Shown piece by piece: positions 1-11,098 of a stretch of 21,300 nucleotides of DNA (position 1 is its first letter; the number at the start of each line of letters is the position of its first letter). The notes beneath the pieces are model-generated. The model worked only from the letters and a program-made list of their open reading frames with translations. It searched no databases and was not told the DNA's origin. Source of the DNA: Candidatus Absconditabacterales bacterium (lineage in GTDB: Bacteria; Patescibacteria; JAEDAM01; Absconditabacterales; Absconditicoccaceae); assembly GCA_938010495.1 (NCBI GenBank), contig CALLUT010000150.1, forward strand, positions 1-21,300. The letters are read 5' to 3'. A program made the position numbers and the translations under genes.

Positions 1-1096
1 GTTCTCGTATTTGAGCAAGGTGATCTTCTTCAATTCCTACTCAACTATCTTTGATGGAAATAGTATTTGAAGAGCTTTCAAGAGTAATTGTTCATCATTT
101 TTCAGTATATTTTATAGCATTATCCAAGAGATTATTGATGATTGTCTCCAGAGATCACTCAATAGCATCCACAGTAATAGAATTATCTGGAGTATATCAA
201 ATCGTAATGTTTCTTTCTTTCGCTTTGGATTGATTGTTATTTATACATACTTGAATAATTTCATCTACATTAGTATTTGATTTTTGATGCAATGAATAAT
301 CTGTTTGAGCAAGAGATAACAATCATCACAATAATCATTCCATAGATGTTATTGTTTGCATATTTTTTTCTATAAGGGTATCATACTTCTTAGTTTTTTG
401 AGCAAGCTCGTTTGAAGAACGAAGTATCATGAGCGGTGTCCTCAATTCATGTGATGCTCAAGCAACAAATTGTTTCACATCATCCACTTGTTTTTTGAGT
501 AAAAAAGTCATGTCGCTTATTGAATCTCAAACAAGACGGAGGTGATCATTTTCAGGGAGATGAGAAAACTTATGTTCAAACTCTAAGTTATCAATAGAGA
601 GTTTCTCAACTTTTTGAGACAAAGTCTCTAAATCACGGAGTGCATAATGAACAAAGAACTTTCATATAAAGAAACTAACAAGAATTGATAACAACACTCA
701 CCAAATAAGTACTTCTTTTAATTCATTTTGTCTTTTTATAAATTGACTAATTTCTCTTATATATATTGTTCCCTGCATTTTTTTCACGAAATATTTTCTT
801 CATTCATACTCCATTGATCAATCTATCGCAATAATTCATGGAAACTCTGTTTGGAATTCTTCTTGAGAGAACATGTAAGTATTTGGTGGCAACTTTGGCA
901 TTTTCCTTTTTGGGTTTTGAACTCTTGGATTATTTATTGTTCTTGCTTGAGGAGCTATGCTATTCATTAGTTGTTTTTCTGCTTTATTCCATAGACGGTT
1001 GAATCAGAAAAATATAAAACAAGCTGCTAGTAATAATATTACTGCAGTCATTCATGTGAATAATAGACTAATACGCGTAGAAGTTGATAATTTCAT
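1..1096 (-). CDS. Sensor histidine kinase, C-terminus cut by the window edge
   Basis: Membrane sensor kinase of a two-component system. It autophosphorylates on His216 in the dimerisation helix, motif ASHELRTPL. An N-terminal membrane segment lies near residues 8-30 and a second near 124-146, leaving an extracytoplasmic sensor of about 90 residues. After the kinase dimerisation helices comes the ATP-binding domain, with N box NNLLDNAIKYTEK and G1 box DSGVGI. The G2 box would lie outside the window. The start at 1096 is the first ATG before the membrane segment and lies 41 bp after the fumarate lyase stop. No response regulator is seen in the window; it may lie beyond position 1. Several motif glycines are TGA. 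The signal sensed is unknown. Confidence 0.93.
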
Positions 1097-1137
1097 TATT
1101 GTAAGTATACAATAGTGATCTTAAGCGAACCTTAAAG

Positions 1138-2472
1138 TTAAAGTTCTCCAAGTACTTCTTTCAAACTTTTTCATGAATGAAGTGCTTCATGGACAGCTTT
1201 TGCAACGATATCATATCATACTTTTTCACTATAATCTGTCGCATTTGCAAAGCTTGAATCGAGAACTTCTTTAATACGTTTTTTATTAAGCTTAATTCAC
1301 TTAATACAATGATTATTGAGCATTTCTAATCACGCAGTAAGCTGTTGTGTACTTTCAATAACTGACCATGCTATTTGTGGCATAAATTGTTGAAGTTCAC
1401 ATTGAGATTGTCTCGTAAGCATTTGTACAGTTTGATTGTGTCAGATGATATTTGCTCATATCATCGTAAATGCTTCAACCACTGATGGATTAATTTTCCC
1501 AGGCATAATTGATGATCAGGGTTGTACTGAAGGGAGTTTGTATTCACCAATTCAAGCTAATGGTCATGAACTCAATAATCTTAAATCATTTCATATTTTA
1601 ATACAATCATTAACACAATGAGTCAGTGCTTGTATAAACCATGCTATATCTCATGAAGAACTATTTTGTTCAAAATAATTTTTTGGTAATTGAAATTTCA
1701 TTTTATAAAAGGAAGAAAACTCTCTAACAAGTTCTTTTCTCATAGGCATGGTTATGTTTTGTAATGATCATGTGGCTGTACCTCAAAAATTTAATTCATG
1801 AAGTCATTTGGATGCTTCTTGTAAGTATTTTTTATTTTTTTGTAATGTACGTGCATATGCTGCAAACTCATCTCACATAGTAATTACTACAGCATCTTGC
1901 AAGTGAGTTCTTCATACCTTTTTTACAGATTTCCAACGACGAGCATGTGATGAGCATGTTTTCATAATTCAATCAAGTGCTTTTTCTAATCAAGAATATA
2001 ATCAGATTAACGTCAGTTTTGTTACTCATGGAAACGTGTCGTTTGATGATTGTGATGCATTACATTCATCGTGAGTATTTACTAGGTATTTTCATAACTT
2101 TCCTCACAAAGCAACTGTAGCTAAATTTGCAAGCACCTCATTGACCATCATATTTGTTGACGTACCTCCTCAACTTTGTATTTTTCAAAGAGGAAAATGA
2201 GCCATAAATTGATCTGATGGTAGTTTCAACAGTTCCTTTCAAATTTTATGAAGCGTACGTTTTTTTTCTTGATCTAACTTCCTAAAACGTGCATTCATAG
2301 TTGCATAGACCATTTTTGCTTGCACATATGTACGCAAAAACACTTCAGGTACAGGTTGCGTAACATCTTGCGGATAAATTCACAATACCCTTTGAGTATA
2401 GATTCCCCATGGAGCATCATATGGTACTTTCATTATTCAAAGAGAATCTTTTTCATTTCTTGTTTTAGGCAT
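1138..2472 (-). CDS. aspA: Aspartase/fumarase family lyase, probably aspartate ammonia-lyase
   Basis: Predicted 444 residues, close to the usual 460-470 of this superfamily. Aspartate ammonia-lyase converts L-aspartate to fumarate and ammonia; class II fumarase hydrates fumarate to malate. Visible conserved blocks are GGGTSTNMMVNEVLAN, SSNDTFPG, GRTHLQDAV and the mobile-loop signature GSSIMPGKINP (Gly319-Ser320-Ser321), which carries the catalytic serine. GRTHLQDAV fits aspartase slightly better than fumarase, but the two cannot be separated with certainty by eye. The gene starts 23 bp after the flavoprotein stop, so the two are probably co-transcribed, which suggests aspartate feeds fumarate to the reductase. 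Stop is TAA at 1138-1140. Confidence 0.88.
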
Positions 2473-2495
2473 ATCTATAGTAGATGTAAAATAAA

Positions 2496-4205
2496 CTATT
2501 CACTATGTCAGTAATTTTTTGTTCTTTGAGTTTTTTCAAGAGCATCCATCAATCTTTGACTTGGATCAAAAGATTTTTTCCAGAAAGAAACAATTTCACC
2601 TCACTCTTTACGATGAAGATAATTTTTACGGAATGCATCATCTAATTCTGGATAATCAGATCTAAAGTGAGCACCTCTACTCTCTTTTCTTTCTAAAGCT
2701 CATTGAGTTATAAGTAACGCCAAATCAACTACTACTCTTAGTCTTCTTGCAAGAATAAGTTGTTCTTGTTTAGATCATGATACTGCTATTCACTGAGATA
2801 GTATGAGTGATTTTTGTTTTAGCAAGTAGTCATGTAGTTCTTGTAGTTGAGATTCTGTTCTTAAAATACCTGCTAATCTTCGAACATTCTTTCTTATATC
2901 TTCTAATGTTTCTACTGCATCTACTCATGAATCAGTAATTTTTTGCTCAGGAGAATGTATTCATTGTGAAATATCAACAGGATGATTTATATTAAACTCA
3001 AGAATGGCTTGTGCTACTTTTTTCCCAAATACCATCGTTTCCATAAGACTATTTCATCACAATCTATTTGCTCAGTGTACTCACATTGTACATTCTCATG
3101 CTACATAAAATCATTCAATTGCAGTCTTCATAGTTTTTGCATCAAATTGAATTCCTCACATTGTGTAATGCGTTGTAGGAGCTACTTCAACTGGTTCTTT
3201 TGAGATATCTACGTCGTTATATTGTTTTATCATTGAGTACATTTTTGGCAGTCTTTCTTTAATATATTCTTCAGGCCTATGAGAGATATCTAAAAAAACT
3301 CATCAATATTTTGTTCACCTTCACTCTATAATTTCGCGGAAGTTTGCTCTAGCAACGACATCTCTCGTTGAAAGTTCTAGCTTTAATGGATCGTATTTTT
3401 CCATAAATCTTTCTCATTGCGCATTGAACAATAATCATCATTCACCTCTTACAGCTTCTGTAACAAGTTCTCATGATTTCTTTTCTGGGAATAATAATCC
3501 AGTTGGATGAAATTGAATAAGTTCTAAGTCTCAAATTACTGCTCATGCTTGTAGTGCCATCCATACACCTTCTCAAAAATTTTCTTTATTACGAGATGAA
3601 GATCTTCGGTATACATTTGGATATCATCATGTTGCAAACACAACAACAGGTGCTTGTACTATGTATTCTTCATTATCTTTAATTCAACGTACTCATTGTA
3701 CAGTTCATTCATGAACAATAAGATCGTGTACATAAAACATTTCTAAGAATGGGATTCAAAGTTCTTTTGCTCTTCATGACATTGTTCTAATCATCTCAAG
3801 TCATGTTTGATCTCATGAAAAACACGTTCTACGATAACTGTGTGCACCAAAAAATCTTTGTGTTAGTTTCCCATTTCATTCTTGATGAAATTTTGCTCAC
3901 CATCTTACGAGGTCGTCAATAGCTGAAGGAGCATTATCAGCAAGGAGTTCTATCAAGTCTGGATTCCCTACATCTACTGCTTCTCTATAAGTATCAACAG
4001 CATGAATGATAGTAGAGTCTTGTGGATCCATTGTTCATAATGCTGCATTGATTCATCATCTTGCTTGAGTAGTATGTGCGTCATTAAATTTTCTATCTCC
4101 TATAATAAGGATGTCTTCTTGTCCTTGTTCTCGTAGTTCTATTGCACAACGAAGTCAAGCTCATCATGATCATACGATTACAATAGATTTTTTTATTATC
4201 TCCAT
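2496..4205 (-). CDS. Fumarate reductase/succinate dehydrogenase-type flavoprotein
   Basis: Predicted 569 residues, the normal size of FrdA/SdhA. The N-terminus carries the FAD-binding motif IVGSGGAGLR. His44 in AHTTQARGGINAALG sits where FrdA/SdhA bind FAD covalently; L-aspartate oxidase (NadB) lacks this histidine. Active-site elements are present: EAVRGEGG with Arg253, THYTMGG, and HGANRLGGNSL near the FAD end. The tail has SRGAHFRSDYPE, which is RGAH (SdhA-like) rather than the RGLH typical of NadB. It leads an apparent operon with the aspartase-like gene. No iron-sulfur or membrane-anchor subunit gene is in the window, so whether it works as a full complex or a soluble reductase is open. 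NadB is the main alternative. Confidence 0.88.
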
Positions 4206-4235
4206 AAATATACTACTCTAATAAATAACTCTTTA

Positions 4236-4264
4236 AGTGTATAAAGTATAAGGAGAAAATTCAA
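4236..4264 (-). promoter_or_regulatory. Candidate promoter of the flavoprotein operon
   Basis: On the minus strand TTGAAT, a 17-nt spacer and TACACT lie about 31 nt before the ATG at 4205. The arrangement resembles a housekeeping sigma promoter. It faces a stronger divergent promoter for the esterase gene, about 28 bp away. Confidence 0.4.
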
Positions 4265-4292
4265 CTTTTGGGTATAAGATAATAGGTATCTG

Positions 4293-4320
4293 TTGACACT
4301 CCATATTTTTATACTATAAA
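4293..4320 (+). promoter_or_regulatory. Near-consensus sigma-70-type promoter of the esterase gene
   Basis: TTGACA (4293-4298) and TATAAA (4315-4320) are separated by 16 nt. Transcription would start near 4327, leaving a leader of only about 11 nt before the ATG at 4338. No Shine-Dalgarno sequence is evident in that leader. Confidence 0.65.
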
Positions 4321-4337
4321 TTTGCTATTTAAAAATA

Positions 4338-5756
4338 ATGAAGCATATGAAAAAATTATTACTAATAATAACTTTGTTATTTACCTCTGTATGTTATGCG
4401 CAAGTTAGTTCGATCCCTGTTCCATCGTGAACTACTATAAGAACTGCTGCTACATTTCATGACGCAAATGGTCATGTATATGAAGAAAGTATATTCTATC
4501 TAAAAAACAAATGAGTTGTTATTGGATATCCAGATGGAACTTTTTGACCTGATCGTACAATCACTCGTGCTGAAATGATGAAGATAGTGCTATTTTCTTT
4601 ACTATGAAAAAAAGAATTAGATTGAAAAAATTGTTTTCCTGATGTGCAAGATGATTGGTATGCACCGTATGTTTGTTATGGAAAAGATAATAATATTGTA
4701 AGATGATATCCAAACTGAAACTTTGGTCCTGAAAACAACGTAACATTTGCTGAAGGATTAAAAATAGCTCTTGAAGCATATGATAGTCCTGTAAAAGAAT
4801 GATCATGAAATTTATGGCATAAACCGTATTTTGATTATATAAACTCTCTTGAACTATTCTCAACTTCTCAATATTTTCCAGACAATCTTATGACACGCTG
4901 AGAAATGGCATATCTTATACACCAAATGGAGTTATTAAAAAAATGAGAAAAACTTACTAAATTAGTGATACCTGTTGAACCAGTACAAACCGTTACTTCT
5001 GCAAATAATGATAAATGAATTTCACAATGATGTTGAAAACTCCAACCAAACAATGCCCCAACAAGCTCTCTTGTTAATTGAGTAAAACGTAATTACATAA
5101 CTGTAGTATGAAGAAATTATAATAAAGACGTTCCAACAAAACTTATTTTTGCCTTTCACTGACGTACAAATAGCAACAAACAAGTACAACAATATTATGG
5201 AATCGATAAAGCATCAAATTGAAATGCAATTATTGTATATCCGTTATGACTTCCAGAATGATGACCAAGTCGTAGTCGAAATACAGATTTTGCAATATTT
5301 GATACTCTCTATAAAGAACTTACTGATACATATTGTATAGATTTAGATGAAGTATATTCTATGTGACATTCGCTATGAGCGTGGTATACAAATACTTTAG
5401 CATGTGCTCGCGCTGATGTAATTCGTGCTACATGAAGTGTTTGAGGATGAATTACTGCAAAAGAATGTACATGATATACTGCTTCATTAATAATGCACAA
5501 TCCAGAAGATAGACTTGCTGCATTTAGTTCTTGAGTTGTTGCACGTGATCATTTATTAAAACAAAATGAATGTTGAGCCGAGACAAAACCAGTATGACCA
5601 TCACGATGAAATTGTGTTGAATATACTACGTGTACTCAACCTGTCACGTGGTGTCCACATAGTGATTCTACTTCTTGGAATTGATCATACTATCCTCACA
5701 CACGACCAGATACTGCAGGGCAGGAAATTCGAGAATTCTTTAACAAACACGAATAA
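4338..5756 (+). CDS. Secreted SLH-domain protein fused to a PHB-depolymerase/feruloyl-esterase-type hydrolase
   Basis: Predicted 472 residues. Residues 1-21 form a signal peptide (Lys-rich start, hydrophobic core, cleavage near CYAQ). Three S-layer-homology-like repeats follow: one around IGYPDGTFGPDRTITRAEM, a second around RGYPNGNFGPENNVTFAEG, and a degenerate third ending MTRGEMAYLI. From about residue 225 comes an alpha/beta hydrolase of the PhaZ/LpqC/feruloyl esterase type, with AFHGRTNS (oxyanion region), the elbow SMGHSLG (nucleophile Ser345) and a late histidine in WCPHSD or YYPHTRP. Many cysteines suggest disulfides. Known role: such enzymes hydrolyse esters outside the cell, while SLH repeats anchor to the cell wall. 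The substrate is unknown. Both elbow glycines are TGA. ATG 4347 is an alternative start. Confidence 0.9.
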
Positions 5757-5757
5757 T

Positions 5758-6318
5758 ATGGTATACTTCTTATATGGAATAATTTTTGTAATAACAATAA
5801 TAGCACTTATACTCATAGTCTATAGTGTTTGATACTTGGCAAATATTTTATTTTGATATTGAGTACCAAACGTTACGACAAATAAACTTCTTCATAAAGT
5901 ATTGATAGATGATCTTTCACTAAAAGAGTGAGATACATTTATAGATCTATGATGTTGAGAATGAGTTGTAGTAAACCTTGTAAGTAAAGCTTTTCCTTGA
6001 GCAACATGTTTATGATATGAGAGTTGACCTAGAGCCTACAAAATTGCTGTAAAAAACAAAGAGGAAGATTGATGAACATACGAACTACACCGCAAAGATT
6101 TCTTCAAAGAAGATATACATCATGCTACAGTAATATATTGTTATCTCATGCCTCATCTCATGAAAAAAGTATGGTGAAAAATATCATCTGAGTGTAAAAA
6201 ATGAACAAGAGTATATTCAAATGCATTTGCAGTTCCTGACTTAGAACCAAGGAGAACATTAGTAGTGCCAACTGATACGGGAAAAGAAAAAACTATATAT
6301 ATTTATACTGTTAAATAG
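5758..6318 (+). CDS. Membrane-anchored SAM methyltransferase, FAM173/ATPSc-KMT-like
   Basis: Predicted 186 residues. A single hydrophobic segment (about 4-28) is followed by a class I SAM-binding domain with motif I FIDLGCGEG (Asp63-Gly69) and motif II around LGYESGP. The order of one membrane helix, compact Rossmann domain, RKDFFKED and a hydrophobic strand followed by a PHLM segment resembles the FAM173/ATPSc-KMT lysine methyltransferases, which lack the usual C-terminal substrate domain. This family link comes from pattern recognition, not a search. It begins 1 nt after the esterase stop and is probably translationally coupled to it. Its end overlaps the convergent AlkC gene by 16 bp. The substrate is unknown. 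Confidence 0.82.
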
Positions 6319-7436
6319 AAAGAAAAAGTTTCATAACGTTTTCAATTAACAATTGGTGTTATCGTATGCTTTCCTTCATAATGAACTCTTGTAGTCATTT
6401 GTTTAAACGAATGTTTCTTATCAAATGAATAACTTTTTTCTTTGATGATTCACTCATATAATTTAAATACCTTTTCAGATATTTTTCAGTTTGATTTCAT
6501 ATATCATACTGCGTATTCAACTCTGCATTTTCACAGCTGATTTGATCAAAAAAATGTTCCAGAAAAGATAAGCTCACTTCATAATATTACATTCTGATCT
6601 CCATGAAAAGCTTGTAGAGAAATATGATCTGGCTCTGTAAATCAAAGCATAATTAGAGCTTGCTTATTACCCTTTTTCAAAAGAGTTCTTAATGAGTGCT
6701 TAATAATAAACGTCATTTCTTTTTCATGTTGTTTTCATTGTTTTTTTCGTTTTTTGAGTGTGGAAAGAACAAGTTCTGGATCTATTTTTGATAATCAATT
6801 CATGTTATTTGAAACAGACCTTGTTACATATCTTGTATTGTCATCATAAAGTCAATCTAACAGTGGGATTATTTTATCAGGAGTTCGATGTATTTTTTCT
6901 GCCCAGGGCAAAATTATACGCGACCCTTCTGATACTAATCTTCTTTGATGATAATTTTTACTAGATGCTAATTGTTGAAATTCTCAATACATCTTATCAG
7001 GAAAAGTATTTATGAATTTTCTAATTGAGAACTCAACTGAGAATCTCTTTGTAAGTTCTTTTAGTGTTTGTCGAGACATATTTAAATGTTCATGTGTACA
7101 TCAGTATGTTGCAACGTATTCTGATAATGGACTAAGTATAAAGTCTCAAAAATCATCGTCACTTTTATGTGGATCAAGTTCTTGTGGCAATGCTTGTAAG
7201 ATTATTTGAATAGCATCTTCATACCTCTTAGGTAGGTATTTATATAACATCTCTGTCATATGTGTTATTCTTTGCTTAAGTTCTAATTCAGGAAATTTTT
7301 TAACAACATCATTAATAAAATTATCACGTTCAAAGTCTATTTTAACTCAAGAAAAATGGTCAGCCAAATACGTGACCGAATCTTTGTTAAACAATTGATC
7401 TTTTAGCGAAAATGTTGTTGTTTTTTTGTCATACAT
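6303..7436 (-). CDS. alkC: AlkC-type DNA alkylation repair glycosylase with C-terminal Ig-like domain
   Basis: Predicted 377 residues. AlkC/AlkD enzymes are HEAT-like-repeat DNA glycosylases that remove alkylated bases such as 3-methyladenine. The start (TTFSLKDQLFNKD) is typical of the family. The middle holds helical repeats, including LPWAEKIHRTP and DNTRYVTRSVSNNMNGLSK, the region that approaches DNA. After a KHSLRTLLKKG repeat and a LGF motif, the last 100 or so residues are beta-rich and end THYEG-like and VNGKRYETF, matching the Ig-like C-terminal domain of AlkC. The ATG overlaps the aldehyde dehydrogenase stop (TAATG), implying coupled translation. The 3' end overlaps the convergent methyltransferase gene. 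Confidence 0.86.
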
Positions 7437-8812
7437 TATCTTATAGAATGAACAATTGCTTTTTTGTTTGTGAACGCTTTTAATCATTCTGGTCCATTTT
7501 CTTTTCAATATCATGATTTCTTTACTCAACCAAATGGAAGACTGGCTTTGGATCATGCTGGATTGTTTACAAATACCATTCATCACTCTAATCTATCTGC
7601 TACTCTCTTACATTCTTCTTCATCATCTCAAAACACTACTGCGCTTAATCAGAAATCTGATGAATTTGCCAAACGAATAGATTCTTCTACACTCGATGAT
7701 TTTATAATAGAAGCCACAGGTCAGAATATTTCTTCTTTGAAACTTGTCATTTCTGGGGTTACGTCAGCAAGAATAGTTCATGCATAAAATTGTCAATTAT
7801 CTCATAGTATTTTTCCTCCAGTAATTAATCTAGCTCAATCAGCGATTGATCTTTGTACTTGATCATGAACTTCGTTAACAATATCTTTTCTTGCCAAAGG
7901 AGGCATTGTTGTAGATGAGTTCATTGGATCTCCAATCTCTAATGTATCCATATATTTTCACATATATTCTACGAACGTGTCATAATGTTTATCTAGGATG
8001 ATAAATCTTTTAGATGAATTACATCTTTGTCATCATAAATTACTAAGACGACAGGCTACAGCTTGTGCAGCCATTGCTTCAGTATTTTCATGATCTAAAA
8101 GAACAAATGCATCGTTTCCTCATAGCTCTAAAACAGATGGTTTGAGGTATTTTCATGCAAGAGATCAAATTACTCTTCCCGCTCTTTCTCCTCATGTAAG
8201 ATTTACTCATCTAATATGATCATTTGCAATAACATGTTCTGATTGAGAAGATTTTATGTACAGCGTAGTATATACTCCTTTTGGGAATCAGGCTTTATCG
8301 AAAAGGTATTGAATCTTTCATGCGCACAGCGGGACGTTAGAGGCATGTTTATACACGGAAGTATTTCATGCCATGATGTTTGCAACTGCTGCTCTTAGCA
8401 ATTGATTATATGGGAAATTCCAAGGAGCTATTCAAAAAATTACTCAGATAGGGTCGTATTTAAATTTTCATTTCAATCAATCATGTTCAAATGATTCGTC
8501 TCATAATATTTTTTCAGCATTATTTGCATATCGTCTTATTAGATTTGCTGATCCTATCAATATTTTTTGAGATGTTGCTTGCAACATTCACATTTCACGT
8601 GTAGTCCATTGAGCAATATCTTCACGCTCATCGTCCATAATATCTGCCATTTTTAGGAAGAGTTGTTTTCTTTCTTCAAATGAAGTATCTTTCCAAGAAA
8701 GGTAGGCGTCATGTGCCTGTTGTATAGCTTCAGTAATTTGTTCATCAGAAAGAGTTTCAACTGTTCAGTTGATTTCATTATTATATGGATTACTAGATGT
8801 AAGCGTTGCCAT
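7436..8812 (-). CDS. NAD(P)-dependent aldehyde dehydrogenase, succinate-semialdehyde type
   Basis: Predicted 458 residues, near the size of the short GabD1-like succinate-semialdehyde dehydrogenases. The enzyme oxidises an aldehyde to its acid with NAD(P). Visible elements: IAPWNFP, the Rossmann region YKHASNVP, VNLTGG, the general-base block VLELGGND, the catalytic cysteine in LGGQRCNSSKR, EEIFGPV, and the C-terminal PFGGVKKSGYG. Substrate assignment rests on length and overall resemblance only. It lies 50 bp after the exonuclease gene and overlaps the AlkC start by 1 nt. Several motif glycines, including the GG before QRC, are TGA. Start is ATG at 8812, leading MATLTSSNPYN. Confidence 0.92.
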
Positions 8813-8862
8813 GAGTACGTATCAATAATAAATATTGTATTTATACTGATTTAATAACTAAC

Positions 8863-9489
8863 TTAGTATGTTATTTTATTAGGGAATGCAGCAGTTGCTT
8901 TTGCAAAAATAGATTTTCAATATCATACAGATTTATCATGCACGTCAAAAAGATCTCAAGCATTTCATCATGTATGATGTTCTTCAAACAATGTTATCAT
9001 ATGTCCCAAAATTTTTACTGTTGCTTGAACATCAGCCATAGCTCTATGAGCTTGAACATTTGTTACTGAAAAATAATCGCATAAAGATGCAAGACTTTTA
9101 CTTCTCAAATGAGGTACCATTCTGTTTGCTAATTTTCTTGTACAAAGCACTTGGTTTGTCCATTCATGTCAACAGTGGAATCATGCATTGTAATCCAAAA
9201 ATCATTTATCAAATGATGCATTATGAGCAACAAATATATCGTCTCATAAAAATTTCAAAAATCATGGCAACACTTCTTGAACATATGGTTTATCAGCAAC
9301 CATTGCATTTGTAATTCATGTCAATCTTGTAATGGTTGGAGATATATTCATTCATGGGTTTACCAAAGTTTCCCATTGATCAATTATTTTTTCTCAATCA
9401 AAACGCACTGCCGCAATTTCTGTGATTCAGTGGTAATCTCTTTTTAGCCCTGTTGTTTCTATATCTACAATAACATATGTTTTACTCAT
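8863..9489 (-). CDS. DEDDh 3'-5' exonuclease (DnaQ/PolC epsilon-like)
   Basis: Predicted 208 residues. The Exo I motif is VDIETTGL (Asp9, Glu11), Exo II is HNASFDKGFL, and Exo III is HRAMADVQAT, giving the full DEDDh metal-binding set. Such proteins proofread as DNA polymerase III epsilon or act as stand-alone exonucleases in repair. The protein has no clear C-terminal polymerase-binding extension beyond about 30 residues, so which role applies is uncertain. It starts 10 bp after the SnoaL-like gene stop, inside the minus-strand run. The C-terminal 30 residues contain several TGA glycines and end at TAA 8863-8865. Confidence 0.92.
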
Positions 9490-9499
9490 TACTGATTTA

Positions 9500-9868
9500 T
9501 TACTCTACATCATAAAAAAATATTTCTTTGATTATCTTTCACTCTTTCACTTCGTACACACATACTTCTTCTTCTTTTTTTGATTCTGTTTGTCATTTGT
9601 AGATAGCTTCAAATCACATAGTAAGTGTTATAAAGTTTCAAGCAACTAAAGGGTCACTCACTCGTCATCAGAGAAATTCTTCCATCATTTCGCTCCATCT
9701 TTTTCCTTTTTCTGCCAATCAATCAAGTCAAACAACTGGTTCTTCTTCTGGTGATCATTTTGGTCACACTGAAATAATATCAGGAGAATAAAGTTCTTTG
9801 TAAACATTATCGTAGTCTCATGCACGGCATAGTTCTACTAATCTTGTTGCGATTTCTTGTGTTGTCAT
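9500..9868 (-). CDS. SnoaL-like (NTF2-fold) small protein
   Basis: Predicted 122 residues, the length of a single NTF2-like domain. It has the typical plan of this fold: N-terminal helix (TQEIATRLVELCRAGDYDNV) leading to ELYSPDIIS, a helix around GKRWSEMMEEF and a run of strands ending in a short acidic tail. This resembles SnoaL-like proteins, many of which have no known substrate. No catalytic set can be assigned by eye. It is 4 bp after the IMPase gene stop and 10 bp before the exonuclease start, so it belongs to the same transcript. Confidence 0.75.
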
Positions 9869-9872
9869 AGAA

Positions 9873-10586
9873 TTATAATAAGGAGGATAAATACTTGTGG
9901 ATAGATTTATTAGCAGCAATACTTCAATGCTCTATAGTATTATTTTTGGTAGTATAGTCTATAGGATTATTGTTTGAGTCAGTCAGGACTCATCAAGATT
10001 CTTCAAGTATCACTTGTGGTCAACAAAAATCTCGTTTTCAATTTCTATTATGTTTTTTAAGGATACCTCATTGCATTCATTCCGCAATCATACAACAGGT
10101 TAATCATGAACAACTTCATGTTGGTTCTCATGGAAGTATAGCATCAGTTCTTTTTTCATCAACTGTGATTTTTTGGGTTTCTCATTGATATATCACATAA
10201 GAGCCTGATCATTTTTCAGCGTAATACAATTTTCAAATCTTAGGAAAAAAACATACTCAAAGAACAGGCTCTCAATCTTTACACAATCAGATAAGTGTTC
10301 AAAATCTTTCTACTCAGTTAGTAAAATTTTTAGTTCAATCAAGAGGATCAACTATCCACACATATCATGAATATTCATCAATACTGTCATCTCATTCTTC
10401 TCAAAGTATTTGACTTCATGGAATAATTTCTTGTAACGCGTCACGAAGATATAACTCTGATTCCCTATCAGCAATTGTTACTGGATCATTTTTTGATGTC
10501 TTGTAGTGTATTTCATAATCTGTTCAAAAATACTTCATAAGTATTGATCATGAATGATAAGCTACATCTATTACTTTTTGAATCAT
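9873..10586 (-). CDS. Inositol-monophosphatase family phosphatase (SuhB/CysQ type)
   Basis: Predicted 237 residues, slightly shorter than the usual 250-270. Members hydrolyse small phosphate esters such as inositol phosphate, fructose 1,6-bisphosphate or 3'-phosphoadenosine 5'-phosphate with magnesium. The metal-binding motifs are visible: LGEEGDD, then VDPLDGTKNF, then the C-terminal RDFCGPQVILEESGG in place of the usual WD-x-A-A-G. The residue change in this last block leaves the substrate open. A CysQ role would suit the neighbouring Nudix gene. It begins 5 bp after the Nudix stop. Nearly all of its glycines are TGA. Confidence 0.9.
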
Positions 10587-10591
10587 TAGGA

Positions 10592-11098
10592 TTATTGTAT
10601 ATCTAAATTATACTCTGCTACCTTTAAATTTTCATCTATTCTTCAATTAAAGAAGAATTGTTTTCATGGGGTGCACACTGCTTCCCATAAGTAATGAAGA
10701 TCATCTACACAATCATGTTCTAGTGTTTTCTTTGGATCTTCCCAAAACAAGATTCATTCTTCATCTCAATCTATAACAAATCCATCAACAAGATGTAAAT
10801 CTGTCTCATCAGGAAGATGTACTTCAAAAAATGTCATTACTCGATCTTTGGAATATCATTCATAAATATGAGCGTATCATTTAAATGTTAGGTCACTCTT
10901 TTCAATCTTATATGGAGTTTCTTCAAGAAATTCTCTTCGAGCGCACTCAAGAACTGTTTCTCAAAGTTCTACTTTTCCTCATACATTATTTACTTTGTTT
11001 TGATCTACTGATACTTTGCTTCAACGTTTCATCAATAAAACTTTTCCCTGACAAAAAGCTGTAATATTTACTGAGGTTTGAGTAAGTCTTTTGTGCAT
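10592..11098 (-). CDS. Nudix hydrolase
   Basis: Predicted 168 residues. The Nudix box runs from Gly41 to Tyr63: GKVELGE, then ARREFLEET. It matches G-x5-E-x7-R-E-U-x-E-E, but the usual last glycine is proline (Pro62). Nudix enzymes cleave nucleoside diphosphates linked to another moiety, often removing damaged nucleotides or caps. The strand before the box (VNITAFCQGKVLLMKR) is typical. It is the first gene of the minus-strand run 11098-6303 and diverges from the GIY-YIG gene. The substrate cannot be told from sequence. Confidence 0.9.

Noticed and set aside
4338..5756. Apparent set of short broken frames suggesting a decayed esterase pseudogene
   Set aside because: Every internal break is TGA and reading it as glycine restores a full-length protein with intact motifs.
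7464..7787. Open frame of 107 codons on the plus strand
   Set aside because: It lies antisense to the aldehyde dehydrogenase C-terminus, has no family resemblance, and has no start signal; it is a shadow of the real gene.
8532..8538. Plus-strand CGTCTTA matching the ECF -10 element
   Set aside because: The 8 bases at the required upstream position are T-rich and do not match TTGTAACC; it lies within the aldehyde dehydrogenase gene.
9880..9960. Plus-strand AAGGAGG followed by a TTG that could start a small gene
   Set aside because: The frame meets TAG after about 20 codons and the strand opposite encodes the conserved IMPase C-terminus; the purine run is just the complement of its codons.
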